Shown one piece after another: positions 17,198-29,176 of a stretch of DNA of 64,000 nt. Under the pieces are notes generated by a model, which saw only the letters and a program-made list of their open reading frames with translations, ran no database searches and was not told the DNA's origin. Origin of the DNA: Anaerolineales bacterium (GTDB taxonomy: Bacteria > Chloroflexota > Anaerolineae > 4572-78 > J111); assembly GCA_020634855.1 (NCBI GenBank), contig JACKAU010000016.1, positions 1 to 64,000 of the forward strand, given 5' to 3'. A program made the position numbers and the translations under genes. Position 1 is the stretch's first letter; each line of letters starts with the position of its first letter.

Positions 17198-17961
17198 GGT
17201 AGTGGCACAAAAGTAAGTGATGAGTAAAATGAAAGGATGATAGAGAAAAGATAAGATACCAATGTCGAACATGTGGTAGTGAGAACATCGTCAAAATGGA
17301 ACCAACCGGTGCGGCAACCAACAGTACTGGTGCAAAGATTGTGGAGCTCGTCGTGTACTCGAACCAAAACGAGAAAATCCGGTTAAAAAAGCCCTGAGCC
17401 TGAAACTGTACCGAGAACGCTGCAGTATGCGCGGTGTGGCCGAGTGCTGGATATTTCGCGCCAGACTTTCCGGGATTGGCTGGTCGACCATATCCGCCGT
17501 TTGCCACCCTTACGGCGTACACTCGTCCCGGCTCAGCCTACCGATGTCCTAGAATTGGACGAATTGTGGTCCTTTGTCGGCCACAAGGCCCAAAAACGGT
17601 GGTTGTGGGTAGCTTTGTGTCGCCGCACGCGGCAAGTTGTGGCCTATGCCATTGGCGACCGCAGTGGTCGCACCTGTCGTAAGCTGTGGCAACGCATTCC
17701 TGCCGCCTATCGTCGTTGTCGTTCCTTCAGTGATTTCTGGCACGCTTATGAGCAACTCCTCTCAACCGGTCGTCATCAACTTGTCGACAAGCAGAGTGGT
17801 CAAACTGCTCACGTTGAACGCTGGAACTGTACTCTCAGACAACGCTTGGCGCGCTATGTTCGCAAAACCTTATCTTTTTCTAAGTCTGATAAATTTCATC
17901 ACCTTGTTACTAAATGGTTCATCTTTCATTACAACCTATCACTTACTCCTTGACCACTACC
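17198..17961 (+). mobile_element. IS1-family element with exact 8-bp target duplication
   Basis: 764 bp, close to the size of classical IS1. The left end begins GGTAGTGGCACAAAAGTAAG. The right end, read inward, begins GGTAGTGGTCAAGGAGTAAG. The octamer GATAATGA directly flanks both sides (17190-17197 and 17962-17969), so the target duplication is intact. The insertion is inside the IS5-like transposase gene. A fragment of the same right end lies at 34177. Confidence 0.92.
17240..17953 (+). pseudogene. IS1 transposase, two frameshifts
   Basis: The InsA-like part reads YQCRTCGSENIVK, then, after a shift near 17297, NRCGNQQYWCKDCGARR: a zinc-ribbon DNA-binding region. A second shift near 17440 leads into the InsB-like catalytic part (17444-17953), with LELDELWSFVG, SFSDFWHAYEQ and AHVERWNCTLRQRLARYVRK, containing the IS1-type acidic residues. 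The long terminal frame of 169 residues is intact, but the whole is not translatable as one chain without frame changes. Confidence 0.8.
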
Positions 17962-18150
17962 GATAATGACATCTTCCGGCGCATAGCCCTGGAAACCGGT
18001 GTCTTGTAGCAGTTGTGAACAGCGCGGAAAGGGGTAGCCTTCTTCATCGCAAATCCGTTTCTCGTGACGTTTGCCGGGATAGGTTTGGCTCAAATAACAA
18101 ACCGTCCGACTGACGGCATGGGTAATGACATTGTTGGTTGTAATAAACGA

Positions 18151-19331
18151 GACTTGAACTGACACAAGGGAATTAACTGACAGCAGAAAAAGGGTGAGTC
18201 GAGACTGAGGTAGGCTCAGCTGCTACAGGGTGAAATTGACGTTCAAGTTGCTTCCGAAAAGCCAGATGTTTGGTCTCTCTCAAAGTCTGAAACGGAGTTC
18301 GACCGTCACAATATTTGCCCGTGTGGGGTCGCTCCCGATTGTAGCTTTCAAGCCATTCGTCTAGATCGGCCTGTAGCTCGTCCAGGGAGGTGTAAAGCTT
18401 TTTTGCGAAAGGCCACTTGATAAAACTCATCTTGGATGGTGCGATGGAAGCGTTCACAAATGCCGTTACTTTGTGGTGAGCGCACTTTGGTCTTGGAATG
18501 GTCAATATTCTCGATAGCCAGATACAACTGAAACTCGTGATGTTGAATGGAACCGCAATATTCTGTACCACGGTCGGTCAAAATACGCAACAAAGGCAGT
18601 TCCTGTTGCTCGAAAAAGGGCACCACTCGATCATTGAGCAAGTCGGCGGCCACCAGCGCGTTTTTGCGGTCATACAGTTTGGCCAAGGCCACTTTGCTGT
18701 AGGTATCAATAAAAGTCTGTTGATAAATGCGGCCAATCCCTTTGATCGTGCCGACATAGTAGGTGTCTTGACTGCCCAAATAGCCCGGATGTTCCGTTTC
18801 AATCTGCCCTTCAGCCGGGCGTTGCTCTTGGGCTTTTTCCAAGGCTTTCACTTGGGCTTCGGTTAGGACCATTGGTTCACTTTCGGCCAGTAACTTTTCA
18901 AGGGCTTGCAATCGTTTTTTGAAGGTTGCCAGACCGTGTCTCAACCAAATCGAGCGCACGCCGCCGGGCGAGACAAACTGGCCTTGTTTCTTCAATTCAT
19001 TGGATACTCGCACTTGACCACAGGCAGGATTATCCGTGGCAAACTTGACCACTGCCGCCTCGATCTCGGGTTGGACCCGATTAGCTGGCAGTGGTTTACG
19101 CCGGCTCATCTCTCGCAGGCCGGCTTCGCCCTGTTGGTCATACAGTTCCTTAAAACGGTAGAAGCTGTCTCGGGAGTAGCCCATAATCTTACAGGCCTGG
19201 CTAACATTGCCCAATTGTTCGGCTAACTTCAACAGTCCTAACTTGGGTTTGATGATTTTTTCATCGGTGGTCATCTGTACACTTGTCCTTTCTTCGTTTA
19301 CATAATTTTATCACAAGTGTCAGATTAAGTC
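18151..19331 (-). mobile_element. IS481-family insertion sequence
   Basis: Terminal inverted repeats match at 13 of 15 positions: GACTTGAACTGACAC at 18151-18165, and the inverse of GACTTAATCTGACAC at 19317-19331. It encloses one transposase gene. No clear target duplication is visible, and the flanks belong to different older elements, suggesting rearrangement after insertion. Confidence 0.75.
18173..19274 (-). pseudogene. IS481-family transposase, single frameshift
   Basis: The N-terminal HTH reads KLAEQLGNVSQACKIMGYSR. The rve-type catalytic core follows with DTYYVGTIKGIG, ILTDRGTEYCG and SPQSNGICERFHRTIQDEFY, supplying the DDE residues. At the CGCAAAAAAGC run near 18400 an extra A shifts the frame. 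Removing one A joins AFRKK to LYTSLDELQADLDEWLESYN and RPHTGKYCDGRTPF, the expected C-terminus. Otherwise complete, so recently broken or a homopolymer error. Confidence 0.85.
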
Positions 19332-19340
19332 TTGACTATT

Positions 19341-19970
19341 TCACTTGAGGAAAGCCTTTGATTTTGAGCGATTTGCCGTGTTGTAATTGGGTCGGGCTCC
19401 AAGCGAGGCTATCGACCTGTTGATAGGGTTGATGACCACCGCTGTCATCAACCTGACGGTTGGCTTTGAGGGACAGTAATAGACTTTTTCCAAACCCTCA
19501 ATAAACAACATCAGTTTTTTAGTGGCATACCAGGTGTCCATCAGCACCGCTCGAAACGGCAGTTGTTTGTGATAGCAGATATTGGTCAACATGTCGCGAA
19601 CATGCTCCAGTTTGCTCTTGCCATCGCCCTCAGGGTCATACAGCCGGTAGTCTATCAACCAGAACTGGTCGTCTGCGGGATTAATGTAGATACAGGTCAC
19701 CACTCCGATGCCTTTAATGACCTTTTTTGGCATTGCCGCTGTACTGACGGCGCACCAATTCAATCGCAAAAGAGTGGTTTTGTCCAGAACCGTATCATCA
19801 AAGACGACATAGCCCTCTGGCGTAGGCACGATTTGACTTTTGACATTATCCCAGATTAGCCGGGGCGTCAGCCGTTCGCCTCGCAGATACCGATTGATGG
19901 CATCGTGTGAGAATTGCTCACGATGGTCGGCAAAATTAGTTAGCGTGTAGTTGATCTGACTGACCAACAA
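19341..19970 (-). pseudogene. IS701-like transposase remnant
   Basis: Contains FSHDAINRYLRGERLTPRLI, YVVFDDTVLDK (first catalytic Asp), VIKGIGVVTCIYINP, FWLIDYRLYDPEGDGKSKL and PFRAVLMDTWYATKKLM (second Asp). Between DDTVLDK and KVIKGIG about 19 residues are out of frame, and the C-terminus after GLEKVYYCPSK is scrambled, so several indels are present. Residues upstream of the ATG (DYCQYLLVSQ in the same frame) also fit the family. Inactive. Confidence 0.7.
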
Positions 19971-20423
19971 GTATTGACAATAATCTAAGCGGGTTACAGG
20001 TTTTTCTTCATCCCTTGACCCTATTCTCTTTTATCCTTTTCGCAAATTATGCTTTTTTGCGTAAGTCCTACTCTAGCACGATCAGTCCACTCAGATAGTT
20101 CTGAAAGTGCTTCAGCTGACACCGATTTTGAAATATCCCGGCAAATTCCGGGCTGTGTTTCGTCACTATTGGAGGGTGTTCCACGATTGGTAGTTGCATA
20201 CTCCCTAATTTATCACACCTCTCCTTTTGCAAAATCTAAATCACAACTGTCGAGTATAAAACTTAATAATTTGCTCTGTCTTAGTGTATAATAACCCGAA
20301 ATGTTATCTTGCCATATCCAGGCTTTGACTCCCACTCCCTAATTCCTGATTCCTGCTCCCCCGGTTTGGACGCCCACTCGACAACTGGCAGTATCCCACC
20401 CTAATCCCCTCGAAAGAAGGACT
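19971..20423. other. Intergenic region upstream of the SARP-type gene
   Basis: The left end holds the continuation of the IS701-like sequence. The remainder is AT-rich to about 20300, then shows CCCTAATTCC-type low-complexity sequence. GAAAGAAGGACT immediately before 20424 supplies a ribosome site. No gene is seen. Confidence 0.4.
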
Positions 20424-23400
20424 ATGTCCGATCAATTTCGGCTATGGTTGTTGGGCAAACCCAAAATTGAACACAACGACCAACCGTTGGCCTTGACCTC
20501 GGTTAAGGGCCAGGCGCTGTTAGCCTATCTGGTCGTCACCCGCCAGGCCCATTCCCGCTCGGCGCTGGCCGGTCTGCTGTGGAGCGATATGCCGGAAGAG
20601 GATGCCCGCACCAATCTGCGGGTAACGTTGAGCCAGTTGAAAAAAGTGGTGGGCGATGTCATTAGCGCCACCCGCCGTTCGGTTGAACTCAATAAGGACA
20701 GTAATATCTGGCTGGATGTTGCCGTGCTGGAACAAGCGGCCCGCAGTGGCGCTAATCTGGCTGCGGCGGCCGATCTCTATCGGGCCGACCTGCTGGACGA
20801 CTTTCAGGTACCGGAAGCCGAGTTATTTGAAGAGTGGCTGCTGATCGAGCGGGAGCGACTGCGCCGGCTGGCCTTGGACGTATTAGGGCAACTGGCTGAG
20901 ACGTCATTGGACCAGGGCGATTTCACCCCCGGCATCAAGGCGGCGCGGCACCTGTTGAGCATCGAACCCTGGGATGAAGCCGGCCACCGCCAACTGATTA
21001 AACTGCTGGCTGCTGACGGCCAGCGCAGCGCCGCCCTGGCCCAATATGAAACGTGCCGGCAGCGGCTGGCCGACGAATTAGGCGTAGCGCCATCGGCCGA
21101 GACGACGGCGCTGGTTGAAACGATTCGGACCGGTGCGTGGCAGCCGCCTCAGCCTATTCGCGTTGAATCGCGCGCGCCTACCCCGACCGTTGAACCGGAT
21201 ACTTTACCACCCCATAACCTGCTGGCGGCAACGACCTCATTTGTAGATCGCCAGGTTGAACAAGCCAAAATCACCGAGCTGCTGACCGAGGTTGACTGCC
21301 GGCTGCTGACCATCACCGGCACCGGCGGTATGGGCAAAACCCGCCTGGCTGCGCAGATCGCCGCGCACTATCTCAAGGTCGATACGCCCTTTCGCGATGG
21401 CATCTACTTTGTGTCGTTGAAAGGCGTCAACCCTAACTCCGGCGCTGGCGAGTTTGACCTCGTTCCCTTCATATCCGCCATCGGCGCCGTTATTGGCGTC
21501 TCATTCTCCGGTAAAGCGCCGCTCGAAACCCAACTACTGAACGCCGTTCGCAAGAAGGCGATGCTGTTGGTGCTGGATAATTTCGAGCATCTGGCCGACT
21601 ATGCCGGTCAGATTGTCGATATGCTTGAACAAGCGCCCGGCCTGAAAATTATCGTGACCTCTCGCACGCGATTGAATCTCTACGATGAATGTGTTTTTGA
21701 TTTGTGGGGCTTGCCTTATCCCACCAGCGACAGCGATCCCATCGACCTTGAGCTGTATCAGAGTATTCAATTGTTCGAGGAGCGCGCCCGCCGAGTTCAT
21801 CGCGATTTTGACTTACCGGCGGAACTGCCGGACGTGGTCCGTATCTGCCGCGTGCTGGCCGGGATGCCTCTGGCGCTGGAACTGGCCGCGCGGCCTGGGT
21901 GCGCACCCTTTCCTGCCGCGATATTGCCCAAGAGATTGAGCAAAGCCTGGATTTTCTGGCCACCAAAGCTCAAAATGTGCCGGAGCGACAGCGCAGTGTT
22001 CGCGCTGTGTTTGATTATTCTTGGCGCTCGTTAACGGCCGGGGAGCAAGACGCGCTCAAAAAGATGTCGGTCTTTGCCGGTGGCTTTAGTTTGGCCGCGG
22101 TCCGGCAGGTGGCCGAGGCTACGCCTCAAACCCTGGCCAATTTGGTTGACCGCTCTCTGGTGCGCCAGGAAACCTCGGGCCGGTATGAATTGCACGAACT
22201 GCTGCGCCAGTATGCCTTGGATAAGCTCAGAGCTGATCCCACGGCCTACGAAGTCACTATGGATCAGCACTGCGTCTACTTTGCCGATTACGCGATGCAG
22301 CGCAATTTTGAAACCGAGCGCGACCATAAGAAATCATTGATTGACCGGGATATCGAGATTGACAACATTCGGCTGGCCTGGGCCTGGGCCGTTGAGCAAG
22401 GACGGGTGCAAGGTCTGTTTAAACTTCATCTGGGGTTGGGTGAACTTTACGAGATCGGCGGCCGGTATGGGGCAGGGCTTCAGCTATTTCAGCAGGCGTC
22501 GGTCAAGCTATCTGAAATATACCAGGAGCGAAAGAGTACGTTTGGTACCGGCTATCAGGAAATCGGCGAAATATACGGCCAGATGCTGGCCTGGCAAGCC
22601 TGGTTTACCCTACGTTTGGGCCGCTATCAGCCGGCCCAAACCTTATTAACTGAGGCGTTATCCATCTCCGGTCAATCTGACGTGGACAGCCAGTGGCAGC
22701 GAGCTTATCCGCTGTATCAACTGGGCCTGATCGACTGGTATTTAGGCCGCTACGCTTCGGCCAGACAATACCTGGAGGAGGCGACAGCCATTGCGCGGCG
22801 GACTGACGGCCTGTTTATTATTATGGCGAGCTCGGTTCATTTAGGCTTAACTGAGACCAATCTAGGAAATTTTCAAGCCGCCCGGCAGCACTACGAAGAG
22901 GCGATAATGATTTCCGATCGGCTCGGGATGCACAGCGTGACCGGGGGCTATACAATTTTCTGGGGCGCATGGCTTATTTTCAGAACGATTATGATCAGGC
23001 TGAACCATTGTTAGAAAAAGGGATTGATATGTGTCGAGCGGCTGAACACCATTTTCACGTGGCGTTTGGCCTGACCTATCTGGGTCTCGTTCGGGCACGG
23101 CGGGGCCAACCGGATCAGGGACAACGGTTGTGCCTGGCAAGCCTGGACATCTTCAATGATATCGGTGAACCTTACGGACAGGCTCTGGCCCTCGATCATC
23201 TGGGCCAGGTCACCTGGCTGACCGGTGATAATGAACTGTCCAAGCGATACTATCTAAAAGCCCTGCAAACCTCGCTTGAGATCGGTACGATGCCCCAAAC
23301 CCTGTCCGCGATGGTCGGGCTGGCCCCACATTTGACCCTCACCGGCCACATCGAGCAAGCGGCCCAACTGTTGGCCTATGCTATCCAGCACCCGGCCGGC

Positions 23401-23547
23401 GGTTACAACACCGGCCAGAGCGCTCGCCGGCTGCTGGCGGAAATGGGGGTCCAGAGTAAAGCTGAGCCGGACGCGGTCGCGCCAAGCGATGAGCAGGTTG
23501 AGAAAGCAGCGCGCGGCCTCGTACTCAGCCAATACAAGACCTTATAG
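20424..23547 (+). pseudogene. SARP/AfsR-type ATPase-TPR regulator, two frameshifts
   Basis: Read across two frame changes it gives about 1040 residues. A winged-helix DNA-binding domain (LWLLGKPKIEHN to LRVTLSQLKKVV) is followed by a BTAD helical domain (to about residue 235, ending YETCRQRLADELGVAP). Next is an NB-ARC-type ATPase with P-loop TGTGGMGKTR and Walker B MLLVLDNFEHL. A C-terminal TPR-rich region closes the protein. The frame shifts near 21886 (GCCGCGCGGCC; removing CG restores AAAWVRTL) and near 22966, one base missing before MAYFQNDYDQAEPLLEKG. The domains are otherwise undamaged, so this is recent inactivation or assembly error. Targets unknown. Confidence 0.85.
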
Positions 23548-23561
23548 TCAGGACAAAAATT

Positions 23562-23608
23562 AGGTGACAGTCACTTGAGCGTGCTTTGACAATAAGTGAC
23601 TGTCACCT
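23562..23608. terminator. Bidirectional hairpin between convergent genes
   Basis: A perfect 15-bp inverted repeat AGGTGACAGTCACTT / AAGTGACTGTCACCT with a 17-nt loop, between the ends of the SARP-type gene and the sulfurtransferase gene. T-rich sequence follows on the plus strand. Confidence 0.65.
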
Positions 23609-23614
23609 GGGTTC

Positions 23615-24472
23615 TTATTTTTCTATCGGCACGCCGATGAGACTGCCCCACTCCGTCCAGGAGCCGTCGTAGTTGCGCACGTTGGGGTAGCCCAGCAGGT
23701 AAGTTAACACAAACCAGGTGTGCGATGATCGCTCACCGATGCGGCAGTAGGCGATGATCTCTTTATCGGCCGTGATACCGTGTCCTTCGTACAGAGTCTT
23801 TAAGTCAGCCGCTGCCTTGAAGGTGCCGTCTTCCAGCACGGCTTTGCCCCAGGGAATGTTAGCCGCGCCGGGAATATGACCGCCGCGCTGCGAGCCTTCT
23901 TGCGGCAGGTTGGGCGGAGCCAGCAGCTTGCCGGAAAACTCGTCCGGCGAGCGAACATCAACCATCGCGCGACCGGCGTGGTGTAAGCTCGCTTCGACAA
24001 AACTGCGGGCAGCGCGAAACCTCAGGTCCCGCTCGGCGACATTATAGCTCGTCGGATCGTAGTAGGATATCATGGTGGTGAGCTGGCGTTCTTCGGCGAT
24101 CCATTTCTTGCGCCCGCCGTTGAGCAAGCGGACGTCGTCGTGACCGTACATTTTGAGCAGCCAGAAGGCATACGTGGCGAACCAGTTATCGAGGTCGCCG
24201 TAAAGCACAACCGTGGTGTCATTACTAATACCGGCTTCGCTCATCAACGCGCCGAAGGCGGCCGGGTCGGGAATATCGCGCCTTAGGGTGTCTTGCGTAT
24301 CCTCTTTCCAACTCCAGCCGATCGCGCCGGGAATATGCCCGGAGTCGTAGGCTTGGGTATCGACGCTGACTTCGACCAGCCGCACTTGCGGGTCATCCAG
24401 GCGGGCGGCGACCCAGTCGGTGGTTACTAAAACTTCGCCATAAGTGTAACCGTTTTTGCCATTGGTATTCAT
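23615..24472 (-). CDS. Thiosulfate/3-mercaptopyruvate sulfurtransferase (two rhodanese domains)
   Basis: 285 residues, the usual length for two-domain rhodaneses. The N-terminal inactive domain (about 10-130) has VRLVEVSVDTQAYDSGHIPG. The C-terminal domain (about 155-285) has MVDVRSPDEFSG and the active-site loop YCRIGERSS with catalytic C243. The enzyme moves sulfane sulfur from thiosulfate or 3-mercaptopyruvate to an acceptor. The loop CRIGERS fits thiosulfate-type enzymes, though the donor is not certain. No export signal, so probably cytoplasmic. A clear AAGGAG lies before the ATG. Confidence 0.9.
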   Translation of the reverse strand: MNTNGKNGYTYGEVLVTTDWVAARLDDPQVRLVEVSVDTQAYDSGHIPGAIGWSWKEDTQDTLRRDIPDPAAFGALMSEAGISNDTTVVLYGDLDNWFATYAFWLLKMYGHDDVRLLNGGRKKWIAEERQLTTMISYYDPTSYNVAERDLRFRAARSFVEASLHHAGRAMVDVRSPDEFSGKLLAPPNLPQEGSQRGGHIPGAANIPWGKAVLEDGTFKAAADLKTLYEGHGITADKEIIAYCRIGERSSHTWFVLTYLLGYPNVRNYDGSWTEWGSLIGVPIEK

Positions 24473-24948
24473 TATTTGTTCTCCTTAATGCTAAAAAAAG
24501 TAGTAAAATATAGATTTCTCTCTCCCTCTCAGCTTCAGCCGAGAAGTTTCCCACAGGAATTGACTGGATAGGAATCAATTAGACTAGGTTTGGCTGCCGT
24601 CACTCCTTTCTGTCGCAGTTGCTTGAGTAATTACAAACTTACGATGTAAGATAACCTGTGACCGTAATTCCAGAGTAAATGCAGCGTAAATCCGGGGTAA
24701 ATCAGGGCAACAAAATCACTTCCTCCCCCGGCGTGGACTAAATAGTCTAATTGATCGGCAACAGGTTGTATGGAAACTTGGCGACTGGCTGGAGTTAAGA
24801 TTTGAACGACGGGATAGACAAGTATGAAACTGTTTCGCAAAAATGGAGCCAGTGAGATCGTAATCATTGGGTTTTAGGATAAAATGTGGGTCTACATCCG
24901 CCCCCAACTAAGTCATGTACGAAAAAAATCTCTGATTATCGCATAATA
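24473..24948. other. Intergenic region without recognised gene
   Basis: 476 bp upstream of both the sulfurtransferase and the LacI gene. The left end carries the sulfurtransferase ribosome site. Short open frames on the minus strand (for example 24631-24867) have no family resemblance and are not called. Confidence 0.4.
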
Positions 24949-24977
24949 TTGACAACTGGCCTGGAATGTGATAAAGT
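24949..24977 (+). promoter_or_regulatory. Promoter of the LacI-type regulator gene
   Basis: TTGACA, 17-bp spacer, TAAAGT, about 60 bp before the start codon. The palindrome at 24988 falls at the expected transcription start. Confidence 0.65.
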
Positions 24978-24987
24978 GATGGAAACT

Positions 24988-25000
24988 TGTTTAGTAAACA
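24988..25000. promoter_or_regulatory. Candidate operator TGTTTAGTAAACA
   Basis: A perfect 13-bp palindrome positioned about ten bases past the -10 element, followed by CTAAAC at 25005 as a partial second site. It is suited to autorepression by the adjacent LacI-family protein. I found no second copy before the beta-mannosidase gene. Confidence 0.55.
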
Positions 25001-25036
25001 CTTCCTAAACAAAGGCGCTTTAAGAGCGAGGTTGCT

Positions 25037-26089
25037 TTGGCTAACATTCGGCAGGTTGCCAGTGAAGCGGGGGTTTCTATCACCACTGTTTCGCGCGTAC
25101 TAAACAATAAACCTGGAGTTGGCGAGGAAACTCGGCAGCGAGTCCTCGCGGTGGCTCAGGAACTGCGGTATCATTCCTCAAATCATTTGCCCGCGTCACA
25201 CCCTCAGGTTACCCATTTAGGCTTCTTAAATCCCACTTTCCCCCAGGAAATAACCTCCAATGCTTTTTATGCCGATGTGCTTCATGGCGTTGAACAAATC
25301 TGTCGTGAACTCCATATAAACCTCTCTTTCAATACGCTCAATTATGCAGGCAGTCAGCTTCGAGCCGTTCCTTCTTCTATTAAAGATAATAATATCAGTG
25401 GATTTTTTGTGGTTGGCGGTAGAATTCGCCAGGAGGTTATCGCGGCTCTTGAAGCGTCAACCCTATCGCCGTTTGTGTTGGTCGATAATTACTTTCCGGA
25501 GTGCGGCTGGGATGCCGTGATGGTCGACAATCTCCGTGGGATTCGATTATCGACGGAGTATCTCATCAGCCGGGGGCATCGCCATATTGCCTTGATTGGC
25601 GGCCCCAATCACGCCAGTATTGTTGAACGGCGGCTGGGCTACCAAGAGACGATGCAGCGGCATCAGTTAACGCCGTTGATCGTAACGCCGCCCTATCTTT
25701 CTTATGAAGATGGCGAATGGGGCGTTACCGAGATACTCCGCCAGGCCCCCCATACCACCGCTATTGTCTGCTCAAATGATGAACAAGCCGTAGGCGCGTT
25801 AAGAACTCTCCGCGAACTGGGCTACTCCGTCCCGAAAGACTTCTCGCTGGTTGGCTTCGATAACATTAATATGGTTCAGTTTACCAACCCGCCAATCACG
25901 ACCGTTTGTGTCGATCGCGTGACAATGGGCCAGGTGGCGGTTCAACTGTTGTTAGATCGGATTAAATTTCCTGATCGGCCGGTGATGAAAGTGACAATGG
26001 GGGTTAAGCTCATTGAGCGGGCTTCGGTGACAACACCGCGTGCCCACGAAATTGTAGCGCCGGCATTGAAGGAGGAGAAAACAAGCTGA
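25037..26089 (+). CDS. LacI-family transcriptional regulator
   Basis: 350 residues from a TTG start. The N-terminal HTH reads NIRQVASEAGVSITTVSRVL and the hinge helix is degenerate (ELRYHSSNHLPASHP). The periplasmic-binding-protein-like effector domain follows, with FFVVGGRIRQEV, LISRGHRHIALIGGP, IVCSNDEQAVGALRTL and PKDFSLVGFDN. It probably senses a sugar and represses transcription. It lies upstream of beta-mannosidase and beta-glucosidase genes in the same orientation, so mannoside- or glucoside-derived sugars are the likely effectors by context. Confidence 0.9.
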   Translation: MANIRQVASEAGVSITTVSRVLNNKPGVGEETRQRVLAVAQELRYHSSNHLPASHPQVTHLGFLNPTFPQEITSNAFYADVLHGVEQICRELHINLSFNTLNYAGSQLRAVPSSIKDNNISGFFVVGGRIRQEVIAALEASTLSPFVLVDNYFPECGWDAVMVDNLRGIRLSTEYLISRGHRHIALIGGPNHASIVERRLGYQETMQRHQLTPLIVTPPYLSYEDGEWGVTEILRQAPHTTAIVCSNDEQAVGALRTLRELGYSVPKDFSLVGFDNINMVQFTNPPITTVCVDRVTMGQVAVQLLLDRIKFPDRPVMKVTMGVKLIERASVTTPRAHEIVAPALKEEKTS

Positions 26090-26481
26090 TATTTATTCTT
26101 TCCTCTGAGGCGGCGAATGACAACCTGCCATTGACGAGGTAAATATTTGCTTGGGTAGATAGTAGAAAAAAGAGGAGATGCCGCTTCACTGTGCATGGAC
26201 GGCATCTCCCAGGGTGAGCAAAGTACATATAATGTACGCTCAACGCCCTTGTTGAGTTACGTGTAGCTCTGCCTTGTCACATTATACACGACCTGTAAAA
26301 ATTACCAAGTATAATTTGGGCGCGTGCTTCAATGTGACTGGCAGTGGTCGTTTTTGTCCTTTTGACTTTGTCCTCCCTAAAACCTCTACCATTTTTCTGA
26401 ATTCACTCATTATTTACCTTGAAACCATTCTAAACTCTATGAACTCTATAATCTTCATTACGTCTAAGGAAAAAACAGCGT
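26090..26481. other. Intergenic region between lacI-type and beta-mannosidase genes
   Basis: Contains a 10-bp stem GGAGATGCCG / CGGCATCTCC (26174-26209) next to an A-run that would act as a terminator on the minus strand. The right part is AT-rich. No gene is seen and no copy of the TGTTTAGTAAACA operator is present. Confidence 0.45.
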
Positions 26482-29031
<2,550 letters not shown>

Positions 29032-29105
29032 CTAAACTCAGTTCGTAGTAAGCCCTTCAGGGCTAGACCATCGCTAGAGTGATTACTACGAACTATATAT
29101 TTTTA

Positions 29106-29152
29106 GGAGCGACAAAGTTTACTTTGTCTGACAAAGCAAGCTTTGTCGCTCC
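29106..29152. repeat. GGAGCGACAAAG fold-back repeat
   Basis: GGAGCGACAAAG (29106-29117) and CTTTGTCGCTCC (29141-29152) form a perfect 12-bp outer stem around further ACTTTGTC/GACAAAG copies. Relatives are at 37898 and 51096. Confidence 0.8.
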
Positions 29153-29176
29153 AGCGCTATTAAATAGGAGCAACCC

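Larger units (their letters stand above)
16929..18150 (-). pseudogene. IS5-like (DDE_Tnp_4) transposase interrupted by an IS1
   Basis: Two parts of one protein lie on either side of the element at 17198-17961. The upstream part (about 17970-18150) reads VCYLSQTYPGKRHEKRICDE then LLQDTGFQGYAPEDV. The downstream part (16929-17197) reads PKKKPRGGQLDLC, ARITVENIICGIKRCRILKD and CGLYNLRVRHR. Joined across the target duplication they restore the usual family order. The N-terminus is missing, cut at the IS481 end at 18151. Confidence 0.75.

Noticed and set aside
18395..18410. Programmed frameshift in the IS481 transposase
   Set aside because: The A6 run would need a +1 shift, not the -1 slip typical of insertion sequences, and IS481 transposases are normally single-frame; an added base is simpler.
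24631..24907. Small minus-strand genes in the gap before the LacI gene
   Set aside because: Two overlapping frames without ribosome sites or recognisable motifs; composition is that of non-coding AT-rich DNA.
26174..26209. Terminator of the LacI gene at 25037
   Set aside because: The stem is good, but the T-run is on the minus-strand side; no gene ends there in that orientation.
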